From: RH-AL1 sp965277735
Lineage (GTDB): Bacteria > Pseudomonadota > Alphaproteobacteria > Rhizobiales > Beijerinckiaceae
Assembly (NCBI GenBank): GCA_965277735.1
Contig: CBDIDO010000003.1
Coordinates: 496,001-560,000, forward strand
Reading direction: 5' to 3'
Length of the DNA: 64,000 nt
In this document: one piece after another, positions 7,690 through 16,946 of the stretch
How the letters are laid out: every line of letters begins with the position of its first letter
How positions within the stretch are numbered: the first letter of the stretch is position 1
The notes under the pieces: model-generated
Told to the model about the DNA's origin: nothing
Databases searched by the model: none
What the model saw: the letters and a program-made list of their open reading frames with translations, nothing else
Program-made: the position numbers and the translations under genes

Positions 7690-9521
7690 TCAGCCGACCA
7701 GGGCGAGGGCGGGGCGCGTGTCGGCCGGGCGATGCCAGCGCGGGAGGCTCGAGCAGGCAAGGTCGATGCGCAGGTAGAAGCCGTTCTCGCAGCCCTCCCA
7801 CAGCGCGGCCGGCAGCCGGGCGCGGCCCGACGTCCAGCGACGCGATCCCTCCTCGACCGCATGGAAGCCGACGCAGAGCAGCGGATCGTCGACCGCGAGA
7901 TCGCGCGGCGCCGACAGGCCGTCCTCGATGCGCAGCGCGGCGACGAGAAGAGGCCGAGATCGCGATCGTCGCAGGTCCCCAGCGTTTCGCTCGGGCGCGC
8001 CGTCGGCGAGACCAGCCACACGTCCTTGGCACCGGCCGGCACGTGGAAGCGGGCGGTCAGGTCGCGGACGATCGGGTCGAACCGGTGCCCGTCGACCTCG
8101 AGATGCAGCTCGAGATCATGCGTCAGCGCCCAGCCGCTGGTCTTGCCGAGCTTGCGCAACTGCGCCTGGACCACCTCGACCATGGGGCCGGCGCCATAAA
8201 AGGGCCGGCAGAAGTCGGCGTGCGTGCGCAGCGCGGGATCGGCGTCGGGCGACGCGTCCAGGGTGACGACATCGCCCTCGGCGAAGAAGCCGCGGTTGCC
8301 CATGTCGAGATAGCTCTCGGCGGGCAGGTTCTCGGCGAGAATCACGTCGTGGCTGTCGAGCTCGATGTGCCAGTAGGTGGTCTCGTCGACCTCGATCTGC
8401 CGGATCGTCGTGCCGTTGACCAGCGCGACCGCCGGGATGAGCACCTCGCCGAGCAGGTCGATGCAGATGGCATGACCGGGCGAGACGAAGAGATCGCGCG
8501 CCGGGCGGTTGTCGCCGAAGGCATGCGCGGTGATGCGGACCGGCATCGTCTCGTGCGGGCGCGGATGGCGACGGCACTCGACCGTGCGATGGCCGAGCCA
8601 CCTGATCGGGCGATGCGCGCCGGAGCTGGTGACGACGCGATCGCCGATCGCAAGGCGCTCGACGGGAATGTCACCTCTCACGGTGCGGATCTGCGTGCCC
8701 GAGACATAGCAGGTGACGATGAGATCGGTCCCGCCGGCCTTGTTCACGGTCGGAGCGGTGCCCGGATCGGCCGCCGTGGTCAGGCCGGCCGGCGCTGCGC
8801 CGACAAACACGAAGGTTTCCGATACGCCGTTCGTGCCGGTTATCTTCACGTCCGTGTTGGAGGGATTGGCAGCGTCGGCGGTGGTCGTGACCGTGCCGTT
8901 CGCGACGTTGACGAGATCGATGACGTCACCGGGCGCAAAGCCGGTGATGGTCTGGGCGAACGTCGTTCCGCCGGTCCCGGTCTGGGCAACGTCGAGCTGC
9001 AGCCGGCTCGAACTTCCCGATGCAAAGGTCAGCGTTCCGGTCGCTGACGTTCCCGACGGATTTGCTGTATCCGCCTTGGGGGAGATCAGCTCGAGTGTGC
9101 CGCCCTGCAGTGTCGTGCCGTTGGCGGCCGCGTTGCCGTTGATCGTGAGGGCACCACCCGACAAAACGGTCGTGTTGGTCGCCAAAGCTCCCTTGAGATT
9201 CAAGTTGAGCGCGCCGCCGCTCTCGACGGTGGCGGCGTTGATAGTGGCCGTGCTCGTCGCCACGCCCGAGGCGGCATTCAGGTTGATAATGCCGAAGTCC
9301 ATGTCGCCAGACGAGCTGCCGTTGTCTGTCTCCAACCCGCCGCTTTGAATCACGGCATTTGTTTCGCTGCCGCCTGCATCGATCTCGAGCGTGCCGCCGC
9401 TTTGGACCGTCGTATTTTCGGCGGCGCCGCCGGACTGGACGTCGAGCGTGTTGCCGCTCGTCACCGTATCGTTGTTGTCCGGCGAATTGCCGGCACCGGG
9501 ACTCACTGGTGTCGTTGCCAT
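7690..9521 (-). pseudogene. Hint-domain surface protein with one-base frameshift near 7950
   Basis: Residues 1 to about 270 hold autotransporter-like repeats built on N-T-T-V-x-S-G-G (VQSGGAAENTTVQSGGTLEI). A Hint_2 domain starts at the Cys of CYVSGTQIRTVRGDIPVERL and contains FVSPGHAICIDL, the conserved Hint His motif. The reading frame then breaks after RDLGLF at about 7950: the paralogue next door continues with VLRIEDGLSAPRDLAIDD, and the same sequence appears here in the next frame, ending at a TGA at 7690-7692. Loss of one C in a TTCC run explains it. Without correction the frame runs on to 7248 across the convergent gene, producing Arg-rich nonsense. The cause may be a true mutation or a sequencing error. 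Hint domains usually self-process; substrate and role here are unknown. Confidence 0.8.
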
Positions 9522-9636
9522 GACGCGCTACTTTCTCTTTACACGCGGGGACTCGGATGCACCCGAGCGACCGAAAATTCTCGTTGGAGGCGCCCCGCGA
9601 TCAGTGCGATGCGGGACGGGCTCGGTACGATTGCAG

Positions 9637-11940
9637 CTACGCGGACCGCGCGATCAGCAGCGATCCAGAGGAGCAATCCACCGCCGGCCTCGGCGACTCG
9701 GCGTCGGCGATCCACCGCGGCACGGGCGCCCCGGCGAGCTCGACGCGCAGGTAGAAGCCGTTCTCGCAGCCTTCCCAAAGCGCGGCGGGCAGCCGGGCGC
9801 GGCCCGCTGTCCAGCGACGGCAATTGTCCTCGACCGCGTGGAAGCCGATGCAGAGCAACGGGTCGTCGATCGCGAGATCGCGCGGCGCCGACAGGCCGTC
9901 CTCGATCCGCAGCACACCGAGATAGAGGCCGAGATCGCGCGCGTCGGGGCTTACCATCGTGTCGCTCGGGCGCGCCGTCGGCGAGACCAGCCAGATGTCC
10001 TTGGCGTCGGCCGGCACGTGGAAGCGCGCCGTCAGGCCGCGCACGACCGGAGCGAGCCGGCGCCCGTCGACCTCGAGATGCAGCTCGAGGTCGGTCATCA
10101 GCGACCAGCCATTGCTCTCGGCGCGCTTGTGCAACTGCGCCCTGACCACCTCGACCAAGGTGCCGGCAGCGTGGAACGGGCGGCAGAAGTCCGCATGCGT
10201 TCGCAGCGACGGATCGGTGTCGGGACCGGCGGCGAGGTCGACGACGTCCGCTTCCCGGAAGAAGCCGCGGTTGCCCATGTCGAGATAGCTCTCGGCCGGG
10301 AGGTTCTCGGCCAGGATGACGTCGTGGCTGTCGAGCTCGATGTGCCAATAGGTGGTGGTGTCGACCGCGATCTGCTGGATGGTCGCGCCGTTGACGAGGG
10401 CGATCGCGGGGATCAGCACCTCGTCGACCACGTCGACGCAGATGGCGTGACCGGGCGAGACGAAGAGATCGCGCGCCGGACGATCTGCGCCGAAGGCATG
10501 CGCCGTGATGCGGATCGGCATCGTCTCGTGCGGGCGCGGAAGGCTGCGGCAGTCGACGGTGCGATGGCCGATCCACTTGATCGGGCGCCGCGCGCCGGAG
10601 GCGGTGACGACGAGATCGCCGATCGCCAGATGCTCGACGGCGACGTCGACGAGCACGCCATTTGAGTCCAAACGAATACCGGTACCGCTGCAGTAGCAGG
10701 GACCGGCTTGCGGCGCGAAGGCGACGCCGCGGATATTCGTGTCGGGCGCAGCCACAGCCAGCTGGCTGAAGGTCTCGCCGGTCGCGGCCGCGGGGGTCGT
10801 CGCTGCGAGATTGTCCGTAATGCCGTAGAGATACGTCTGATTGAGGTCGCCGACGGTGGAGTTGGTGGCATAGAGTGAGACAGTGCCGTTCGTGTTCGCG
10901 ACACCCGTGAGGCCGATGAGGCCGGTCGTGCCCTGCCCACCGGAGCCGGGATCGCTAATCGTGTTGCTCTGGAGATTGAGCCCGGCCGACAGCGTGTAAT
11001 CGAGACCCCATTGCCCGTTGGTACCGAGCGTCCACTTCTGCAGGCCACCATCGCCGACACCGCCGGCTTTGGGTATCCCGCCATCGGCGACATAGAGGGT
11101 CGTCGCATTCGCGAAGTAGAAGTTTTCCGGGCTGAGGTTGACGGTGCCGGTCGATCCGTTGATCGAATTCCCCTGGCCCGCGCTCAGTGTTACGGTCTTG
11201 TTGATACCGGGGAGGATCGTAGGGGTCGCTGCACCGGTCGGGAGTCCGTTGTACTCCGCGATGTTGGATGTCGGGCCCTGCTTGCTGTCGGTCGATACGT
11301 AGAGATTGCCGTTGTAGATCTCGGCCGTTCTCATATCGGTCAAATTATTGATGGCGGTCGGCGTCGTGGTCGTGGTGCCGTCCTGCAGCTCGAAGAGGCC
11401 TTGCGTCTTGTCGCCCTTCACGCCCTGGCCGGCTAAATAGAACGACGAGCCGTTTTCCGTGACGACGCTGCGCGGATTGTTCGTATTGTCTATGTTGAAC
11501 GCGCCCGTCGACGTATCGACGGTGCCATCGTATCGGATGTCGGCAATGACGCGTGCGACCGCGGTAGAGCTCCCGCCGGGCACACTCGTCGACTGAGCCA
11601 AAGCGGCATTGCCGTAGACCGCGGCGCCGCCCTGATTGTAAGTGGACGCGTTGACTCCGTAACCGGCAATGGTGAGCGATTGCCCGTCGCCGGAGAGCTC
11701 CAGCGTCCCTTCCGACGAGGAGCCGTACTCGCCGGAAATGGCGTTCTGGGCCACGCCGTTGATGGTCGAGGGGGCCTGCGGAAGCTCGAGCTGGCCGACG
11801 GCGGTGCCGGAGCTGGTCAGTTCCTCGAGAACGATGGGCGAGGCTTGGTTGTCGGTATAGTTGGTTGCGTCGCCGGTTGCGCCATCGCCGTAGACGCTGA
11901 TGACCAGGTCGCCGGGAGTAAATGAAGACAAGTTGGCCAC
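9637..11940 (-). CDS. Hint-domain (Hint_2) surface protein
   Basis: The intact 767-residue protein has an N-terminal region of about 420 residues rich in Gly, Ser, Thr and Asn with beta-propeller-like strands (YNGNLYVSTDSKQG, ATTLYVADGG). A Hint_2 domain follows, from the Cys pair CYCSGTGIRLDSNGV through AIGDLVVTASGARRPIKWIG to FVSPGHAICVDVV. The C-terminal roughly 330 residues are nearly the same as in the downstream paralogue, while the N-terminal passenger is unrelated, suggesting module swapping. The start is GTG at 11940. It lies 115 bp upstream of the second Hint gene on the same strand. No classical signal peptide is seen; type I secretion is possible but not shown. Confidence 0.85.
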   Translation of the reverse strand: MANLSSFTPGDLVISVYGDGATGDATNYTDNQASPIVLEELTSSGTAVGQLELPQAPSTINGVAQNAISGEYGSSSEGTLELSGDGQSLTIAGYGVNASTYNQGGAAVYGNAALAQSTSVPGGSSTAVARVIADIRYDGTVDTSTGAFNIDNTNNPRSVVTENGSSFYLAGQGVKGDKTQGLFELQDGTTTTTPTAINNLTDMRTAEIYNGNLYVSTDSKQGPTSNIAEYNGLPTGAATPTILPGINKTVTLSAGQGNSINGSTGTVNLSPENFYFANATTLYVADGGIPKAGGVGDGGLQKWTLGTNGQWGLDYTLSAGLNLQSNTISDPGSGGQGTTGLIGLTGVANTNGTVSLYATNSTVGDLNQTYLYGITDNLAATTPAAATGETFSQLAVAAPDTNIRGVAFAPQAGPCYCSGTGIRLDSNGVLVDVAVEHLAIGDLVVTASGARRPIKWIGHRTVDCRSLPRPHETMPIRITAHAFGADRPARDLFVSPGHAICVDVVDEVLIPAIALVNGATIQQIAVDTTTYWHIELDSHDVILAENLPAESYLDMGNRGFFREADVVDLAAGPDTDPSLRTHADFCRPFHAAGTLVEVVRAQLHKRAESNGWSLMTDLELHLEVDGRRLAPVVRGLTARFHVPADAKDIWLVSPTARPSDTMVSPDARDLGLYLGVLRIEDGLSAPRDLAIDDPLLCIGFHAVEDNCRRWTAGRARLPAALWEGCENGFYLRVELAGAPVPRWIADAESPRPAVDCSSGSLLIARSA

Positions 11941-12264
11941 GACACCGCACCCTTACGCAACGCAAACACACGCATTGGTTAATGATCCTCCATGACGGTT
12001 GCGCAACAAGGGCAAGACGAACAGAACTCGCTGTTGCGAATCCACCTATGGTGATTTGATGTCACACTGACGAGGGTGCGTCGACGCAGAGGTCGGATTT
12101 CCAACCTTCTCGATCGGCCTTGCGGGACAGCACACTAGGCGCCGCTAGCCTTCGAGTGCAATCAGAGAAGCGCAAAGGTGCCCAGACCAGTCGTGTCCCT
12201 GCTGGCCGCGCTCGCCTCAAGCGGCGACGCGGGCTCGTTCTGCAAGGTGGGGCGGTTGGGTCAC
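11941..12264. other. Intergenic region upstream of Hint gene
   Basis: About 320 bases between the Hint gene start and the insertion sequence. It must contain the Hint promoter reading leftward. No convincing open frame, RNA or repeat was recognised; a short open frame extending into the IS has no recognisable content. Confidence 0.4.
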
Positions 12265-13812
12265 GGTCCGCTTCGCGCCGATTTCGTTGAAGAAGTGCCG
12301 TTTGGTGCCGGCAAGGGGCTGCGGTCTCAAGCAGCCAGCGCGCTGCCGCGAGGCACCGTGACCTTCTCAGGTTGGAAGCGGCGGACAGGTCGGAACGAGC
12401 TTGGCGAGCTTCCTGAGGTTTTGAGCGGTGGCTGCTAGGTGGAACTCGTCGCGGGCTCCGTACGGTCCCCTCAGTCGTAGTCGATCGAGCTTCAAGATGC
12501 GCTTGAGGTGCGCGAACAGCATCTCGATCTTCTTACGCTGCTTGCGAGACGTGTAGCCTTCATCCGATGCGCCGATGTCGCGCGCCATGTCGCGAGCGCC
12601 TTCATAGATCGAACGCGGGACCTTGCGTGCCGGCGCATTCGGACAGCACCGGGGCTTGAGAGCGCACACGTCGCAATCATATTTGCTGGCGCGGTACATC
12701 AGCGTCGCGCCGTCGTTGACCAGCGTGCCCTTACAGAAGAGCGTCTTGCCCGCCGGGCAAGTGTAGACGTCGCCGCTGTGATCGTAGGTGAAGTCGGCGC
12801 GCGAGAAGGTGCCGTCGGTCCTGGCCGATTTGTCGAAGACGCTGACGTGCGGCTCGATACCCTGCTCGTAGACGAGCCATCCGAGCATCTCCGCCGAACC
12901 ATAGCTGCTGTCGGCGACGAGCCGCGCCGGATAGAGATCGAAGCGATCCCTGGCGCGCTCGATCATCCGCTTGGCGGCTGTCACCTCTGCCTGGCGGATC
13001 GCCGTTGTCGCCTCGACGTCGACGATGATCGCGTTGTCGAGGTCGATGAGATAGTTGGTCGCGTAGGCGAAGAAGGCGAGACCGCCGTTGGCGCCCGTCC
13101 AGCGTGCGGCCGGATCGGCCGGCGAGATGAACTTCGGCACGACAGGAGTGGCAGCGCCGAATGCGGCATCATCGAGCGTGGCGAGATATTCTTGCGCTGC
13201 CCGGCTTGCAGCCCCCGGCGGGAGGCCCGCAGCGCCTTCGACGCTGTTTTGCCTGTTGGCATCGGCCTTGATCAGGCTGCCGTCGACTGCGAAGCCTTCG
13301 CCGCCGACAAGACCTTCTTCGATGCACCGCGCGAGCACGGTCTCGAACAGCCGACGCAAGAGATCGCTGTCGCGGAAGCGGCCGTGACGGTTCTTGGAGA
13401 AGGTCGAGTGGTCGGGTACACGGCCCTCGAGGCCGAGCCGGCAGAACCAGCGATAGGCCAGGTTCAGATGCACCTCGTCGCAGAGCCTGCGCTCGGAGCG
13501 GATGCCCAGGCAGTAGCCGACAATCAGCATCCGGATCATCAGCTCGGGATCGATCGAAGGGCGCCCCAGCTCACTGTAGAACGGCGCGAGCTCGCGACGC
13601 AGATCGCCCAGGTCGACGAAGCGGTCGATCGACCGCAGGAGGTGATCTTGCGGCACATGGGCGTCGAGGGAGAAGTTGTAGAACAGAGCGCCTTGCTCGA
13701 CTTGCCGCGGCCCCATCATCGACTCAGTCTCCTCGTGCGAGACCAAGTGAATCAGCACGAATGCTGCCGTTCAAGCGCCGACTTTTTCAACGAAATCCGC
13801 CCATATCGGACC
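12265..13812 (-). mobile_element. IS1182-family insertion sequence, about 1.55 kb
   Basis: Imperfect terminal inverted repeats bracket the transposase. GATTTCGTTGAAGAAGT at 12280-12296 is matched by the complement of ACTTTTTCAACGAAATC at 13781-13797, and an outer GGTCCG at 12265-12270 is mirrored by CGGACC at 13807-13812 at equal spacing. No clear target-site duplication is visible beyond these ends. One complete transposase gene fills the element, so it may be active. Confidence 0.75.
12367..13719 (-). CDS. IS1182-family transposase
   Basis: The 450-residue protein starts MMGPRQVEQGALFYNFSLD, the usual IS1182 opening. It continues through an N-terminal DUF772-like region (GRPSIDPELMIRMLIVGYCL), the DDE segments FAVDGSLIKADANR and ARLVADSSYGSAEML, and a Cys-rich zinc-like region CDVCALKPRCCPN, ending with the EMLFAHLKRILKLDRLRLRG glutamate region. 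The frame is intact. An upstream ATG at 13758 is possible, but the ATG at 13719 matches the family and has a GGAG upstream. Confidence 0.9.
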   Translation of the reverse strand: MMGPRQVEQGALFYNFSLDAHVPQDHLLRSIDRFVDLGDLRRELAPFYSELGRPSIDPELMIRMLIVGYCLGIRSERRLCDEVHLNLAYRWFCRLGLEGRVPDHSTFSKNRHGRFRDSDLLRRLFETVLARCIEEGLVGGEGFAVDGSLIKADANRQNSVEGAAGLPPGAASRAAQEYLATLDDAAFGAATPVVPKFISPADPAARWTGANGGLAFFAYATNYLIDLDNAIIVDVEATTAIRQAEVTAAKRMIERARDRFDLYPARLVADSSYGSAEMLGWLVYEQGIEPHVSVFDKSARTDGTFSRADFTYDHSGDVYTCPAGKTLFCKGTLVNDGATLMYRASKYDCDVCALKPRCCPNAPARKVPRSIYEGARDMARDIGASDEGYTSRKQRKKIEMLFAHLKRILKLDRLRLRGPYGARDEFHLAATAQNLRKLAKLVPTCPPLPT

Positions 13813-13961
13813 TTGGACGGGCCTTCGGCCGGCGTTCAGAAGCGGACATTGCACGACGCCTCGACCGATCCCGCGTAGATGGTTGCGGTCAGCCACGTTC
13901 GACCCGTGAACGCAGACGTCCAAGTGCTCGTGCGCAGGTCGCGTCTTTCTTTTGATCTACG

Positions 13962-14016
13962 CTATCCTTAAGTACAAACGCGCAGCCGACCTATGCATGA
14001 AATGCTTAAAGGATAG
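13962..14016. repeat. Inverted repeat with 32-base loop
   Basis: CTATCCTTAAG at 13962-13972 is mirrored by CTTAAAGGATAG at 14005-14016, a near-perfect 11-12 bp stem with one bulge. It lies between the IS1182 element and the dodecin stop. It may act as a bidirectional transcription terminator or be a small non-autonomous element; there is no uridine tract. Confidence 0.5.
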
Positions 14017-14052
14017 TGGGATCTGCATTGACAATCTTCTTTGAAGAGCGAT

Positions 14053-14274
14053 TCAAGGGGTTGGGGCAACATCTACCTTGAAGCCCAGCTTCAGGGTGAC
14101 TTGGAAATGGACGACTTGGCCATCGGTCACGTGCCCCCTGGTCTCGACGACTTGAAACCAGTCAATATGCTTGACTGATTTTGCGGTGGCGGCGATCACC
14201 GACCGAATGGCATCGTCGATCGATGTCGAAGAAGATCCTACAACCTCGACAATTTTGTAGCTGTGGTTCGACAT
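14053..14274 (-). CDS. Dodecin family flavin-binding protein
   Basis: The 73-residue protein MSNHSYKIVEVVGSSSTSID... contains the conserved dodecin features: the beta-strand KIVEVVGSS, a single helix, the flavin-stacking Trp in HIDWFQV, and GHVTDGQVVHFQVTLKLGF at the end. Dodecins form hollow dodecamers that store riboflavin or FMN. The ATG at 14274 fits the family; an upstream in-frame start at 14313 would overlap the intergenic space. It is the last gene downstream of the tsd-type operon, and a flavin buffer would suit a locus rich in flavin-dependent monooxygenases (inference). Confidence 0.9.
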   Translation of the reverse strand: MSNHSYKIVEVVGSSSTSIDDAIRSVIAATAKSVKHIDWFQVVETRGHVTDGQVVHFQVTLKLGFKVDVAPTP

Positions 14275-14319
14275 GAAGACTCCGTTGGTCTGTAGCGGCA
14301 CTCGATTTGACAATAAAAG

Positions 14320-15234
14320 TCACTGCCTTTCAGCAGGCCTTGCGGCGGAGCGAGCCGGAGGCGGGCCGGTTCCTAGTATTTCATCATTGACTTTCCTGCC
14401 GTACATGGAGTCTTCAGTATCGTGAAAAATCGCCCGAGTCGTGGCGACATCTGTCACGAAACGCGGATCCTGTGGGCGCTCGTGGCTGTCCATGAAGGTC
14501 GCAACATCCCACGCCTCCTGATCACTTAAGCTCCACCCCTGGCCAAGCGGCATGTTGGCTTTGACGAAGCCAGCCGCGTTCTTGATCGAGCCCATGCCAG
14601 CGCCCCAGTTGAACGATTTGGAGCCCCACAGCGCAGGAAAGACGTCCGCGCCGTCGGGACCATTCTGTCCCAAACCATCTGCTCCATGGCAAAGCGCGCA
14701 TTTCGCGGCGAACACCTGTCCGCCGCGGGCGTAGTCGCGGGGCCGAGGAGGTTTTGCCACGGCAGGGTAACCGCGGCCCGGTAGAGAGACGCCGGTTGGT
14801 GCGTTTTTAGCGAGGAAAAAGGCATAGGTAGTGAGGGCCGTCAGCACCTTGTCGCCGGCGGGCGGTGCCGCACCGTTCATGCTGTAGCGGAAGCAGCCCT
14901 GCAGCCTCTCCTCGAACGAGTTCACACGGTGATTCTTCGCTCTATACGCCGGATATTCGACGTAGGCCTGCGCCAGCGGCGCCGAATTAGCAAGACGACC
15001 CGCATCTAGGTGGCAATTCGAGCATTTTAGGGAATTTCCGACGTAGGCGCCGGCGTGCGCCCCTGGATCGGTGAAGATGGCCTCGCCGAGCTTGATCATA
15101 CTGCCGAAATCATCTGCAGGGATGGCGCTTTCCGGCGGCGGCACGAAAGCGGGAGCGTTCTCCGCAGCCCGAATGGCGATGGGGCTCGCGGCGAAGGCGA
15201 GCACTCCAAGGGCCGCTATGATCCGTCTTTTCAT
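14320..15234 (-). CDS. tsdA: Thiosulfate dehydrogenase-type diheme cytochrome c (TsdA-like)
   Basis: After a signal peptide (MKRRIIAALGVLAFAASPIA), two c-type haem sites are visible: CSNCH at about 72-76 in the context LKCSNCHLDAGR, and CALCH at about 179-183. The CSNCHLDAGR context and the FEERLQGCFRYSMNG segment are typical of TsdA, which oxidises thiosulfate to tetrathionate in the periplasm. 304 residues is a normal length. It follows a c4-like cytochrome by eight bases, matching the tsdB-tsdA arrangement known elsewhere. A tetrathionate-reducing direction is possible for the family and cannot be excluded. Confidence 0.8.
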   Translation of the reverse strand: MKRRIIAALGVLAFAASPIAIRAAENAPAFVPPPESAIPADDFGSMIKLGEAIFTDPGAHAGAYVGNSLKCSNCHLDAGRLANSAPLAQAYVEYPAYRAKNHRVNSFEERLQGCFRYSMNGAAPPAGDKVLTALTTYAFFLAKNAPTGVSLPGRGYPAVAKPPRPRDYARGGQVFAAKCALCHGADGLGQNGPDGADVFPALWGSKSFNWGAGMGSIKNAAGFVKANMPLGQGWSLSDQEAWDVATFMDSHERPQDPRFVTDVATTRAIFHDTEDSMYGRKVNDEILGTGPPPARSAARPAERQ

Positions 15235-15242
15235 GGGCCGCC

Positions 15243-15917
15243 CTATGTTTTGGCCGGATGCTTCGGGGGCGCTGCGGGAAGGCTCGCGTAATAGGCAGCG
15301 ACAGCCGCGATCTGCGCGTCGTCGAGGTGTCCGGCGACGGATTTCATCAGACCCAGGGGATCGTCGTGCCGGGTCCCGCTCTTCCAGGCCCTGAGCTGAT
15401 TGGCGATATAGGTCGCCGACTGCCCCGCGAGCGCCGGAAAGGCGCCGCCGACGCCAAGGCCCCGCCCGCCGTGGCAGGAGGCGCAGGGTGGCACGTTCGC
15501 GCCCCAGGCGCCGCGGAGTGCAAGTGTCTCGCCAGCGGCCAGATCGCGTGACGCAAATGCCTCGGCGACCGCTGGCGTCGGAAGGCCAGCGTAGAAGGCC
15601 GCAAGATCGGCCCTTGCCGCTGGATCCAACGTCTTGACGATCGGCGTCATGATAGCGTTGTCGCGCGCGCCATTGCCAAAGGCGGCAAGTTGGTTGTCGA
15701 GGTATGTGGCGTTCAGCCCCGCGAGCCGAGGGATGCCGGCGCCGGACTGGCCTTGCCCCTTGTCGCCGTGGCAGCCGCTACAGGCCGGCGCCCCGACGGC
15801 GTTGCCCCTGTGGGCGAGATTCGCACCTCGGGTGATGTCGCCGGCGTATGCGAGAAAGGAGCTGGTCAAACCAATCCAGACGACGGAGATCGTCGCCGCT
15901 CCGATCTCGCGCCTCAT
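15243..15917 (-). CDS. Diheme cytochrome c4-like protein (TsdB-like electron carrier)
   Basis: The 224-residue exported protein has two CxxCH haem motifs in duplicated halves, CSGCH at about 46-50 and CASCH at about 148-152. Each is followed by a PxLAG(Q/L)xATYxxNQL motif typical of cytochrome c4 and the c553-like fold. Its ATG overlaps the stop of the upstream binding protein by four bases (ATGA), so the two are translationally coupled. The likely role is electron acceptor for the TsdA-like enzyme encoded next, passing electrons to a terminal oxidase. Confidence 0.85.
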   Translation of the reverse strand: MRREIGAATISVVWIGLTSSFLAYAGDITRGANLAHRGNAVGAPACSGCHGDKGQGQSGAGIPRLAGLNATYLDNQLAAFGNGARDNAIMTPIVKTLDPAARADLAAFYAGLPTPAVAEAFASRDLAAGETLALRGAWGANVPPCASCHGGRGLGVGGAFPALAGQSATYIANQLRAWKSGTRHDDPLGLMKSVAGHLDDAQIAAVAAYYASLPAAPPKHPAKT

Positions 15918-16936
15918 TTCTTGCCCTCGGTCGAGGTTCCGGCCTCGAAAGCTTTGAACCCGTACCCTTCGAAGATCGTAAGCGCCGCGGGGGAGACGAT
16001 GAAGGCGAGCCAGGCCTTGGCCGCCTGCGGGTGCGCCGCGCCCTTCACCATCGCACCACCGTAGACCGCCGTGGCGTTATCCTTGTCCGGAATATCAACA
16101 TGGCTGATCGGATGGCCGGCTTTTTCCTGGAACATCGCCTCGGATTGCCAGGTAACGCCGGCCTGCACGAACCCCTGCATAAGGTACAACGGCGTCTGTC
16201 GATGATGGATGTGGGTAAGGAACGTCGAGCCGTCCCTCACCTTGATCTCGTAGACCGCCTTCTCCAAGTCGCTGCCCCCGGTCTTTTCGAGGCTCGCCTT
16301 GATCTGCCGCGCGATACCCTCGAACGCCGGGTTGGGCATCGCAAGCTTGATCCCAGGCTTGCCGAGATCGGCGAGCCGGGCGACATGGGCCGGATTGCCG
16401 GTCGGGATCATGATCGTCAAGGTGTTGGTGGCATAGGGCACGGCGGGGCCGTCCAGCTTGCCTTCGGTCACCAGGTCCTGGACCTTCTTGTAGCCAGCGA
16501 GATAGACGTCCGGCTTCGCGGTGAAGGTCATGTTGCCGACGGTGATAGTGCCGCTGGCGTCCATCTGCTTGACGAGCAGGCCGGGCGGGATCGTTTCCCA
16601 GAACAGCTTGCCCTTATATTCGGGATGCTCGTTCTCGAACGCTTTGACCAGCGGCGCCATCGCGAAAAAGTAATTGCCGCCGACGTAGAGCACGAGCTTA
16701 GGGTCGTCGAGGCTACCGTGGAAGTCGGCCATGTCGTCGACCGGGGGCACCGTGAACTCGAGGCCGCGCTGCAACGCGTCATTGTTGTCGCCGTGCTGCC
16801 ACGGCGGATAGACGCTCTCGTCGGGGATCGACGGCGCCCTGCTTTCGACAGCCGACGTCCCCTGCGCTTGCGCGGCCGGGACAAGCAGCCCCAGGCCCGC
16901 GCTCAAGGCCAGCGCATAATATCGCAACGATCTCAT
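15914..16936 (-). CDS. Periplasmic substrate-binding protein, ModA/sulfate-binding-like
   Basis: The protein begins with a signal peptide (MRSLRYYALALSAGLGLLVPAAQAQ) and shows a type II periplasmic-binding fold pattern: LVLYVGGNYFFAMAPLVKAFE, then DVYLAGYKKVQDL, TLTIMIPTGNPAHVARLADL and GAAHPQAAKAWLAFIVSPAA. These resemble molybdate and other oxyanion-binding proteins. No ABC permease or ATPase genes are adjacent, so it may serve a different transport or sensing task. The start at 16936 was chosen for the signal peptide. It is embedded in a sulfur-oxidation operon, so a sulfur oxyanion ligand is plausible but unproven. Confidence 0.75.
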   Translation of the reverse strand: MRSLRYYALALSAGLGLLVPAAQAQGTSAVESRAPSIPDESVYPPWQHGDNNDALQRGLEFTVPPVDDMADFHGSLDDPKLVLYVGGNYFFAMAPLVKAFENEHPEYKGKLFWETIPPGLLVKQMDASGTITVGNMTFTAKPDVYLAGYKKVQDLVTEGKLDGPAVPYATNTLTIMIPTGNPAHVARLADLGKPGIKLAMPNPAFEGIARQIKASLEKTGGSDLEKAVYEIKVRDGSTFLTHIHHRQTPLYLMQGFVQAGVTWQSEAMFQEKAGHPISHVDIPDKDNATAVYGGAMVKGAAHPQAAKAWLAFIVSPAALTIFEGYGFKAFEAGTSTEGKK

Positions 16937-16946
16937 CAGGCCACCC

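Noticed and set aside
12508..13878. Long plus-strand frame over the IS1182 element
   Set aside because: It is antisense to an intact transposase and has no family features.
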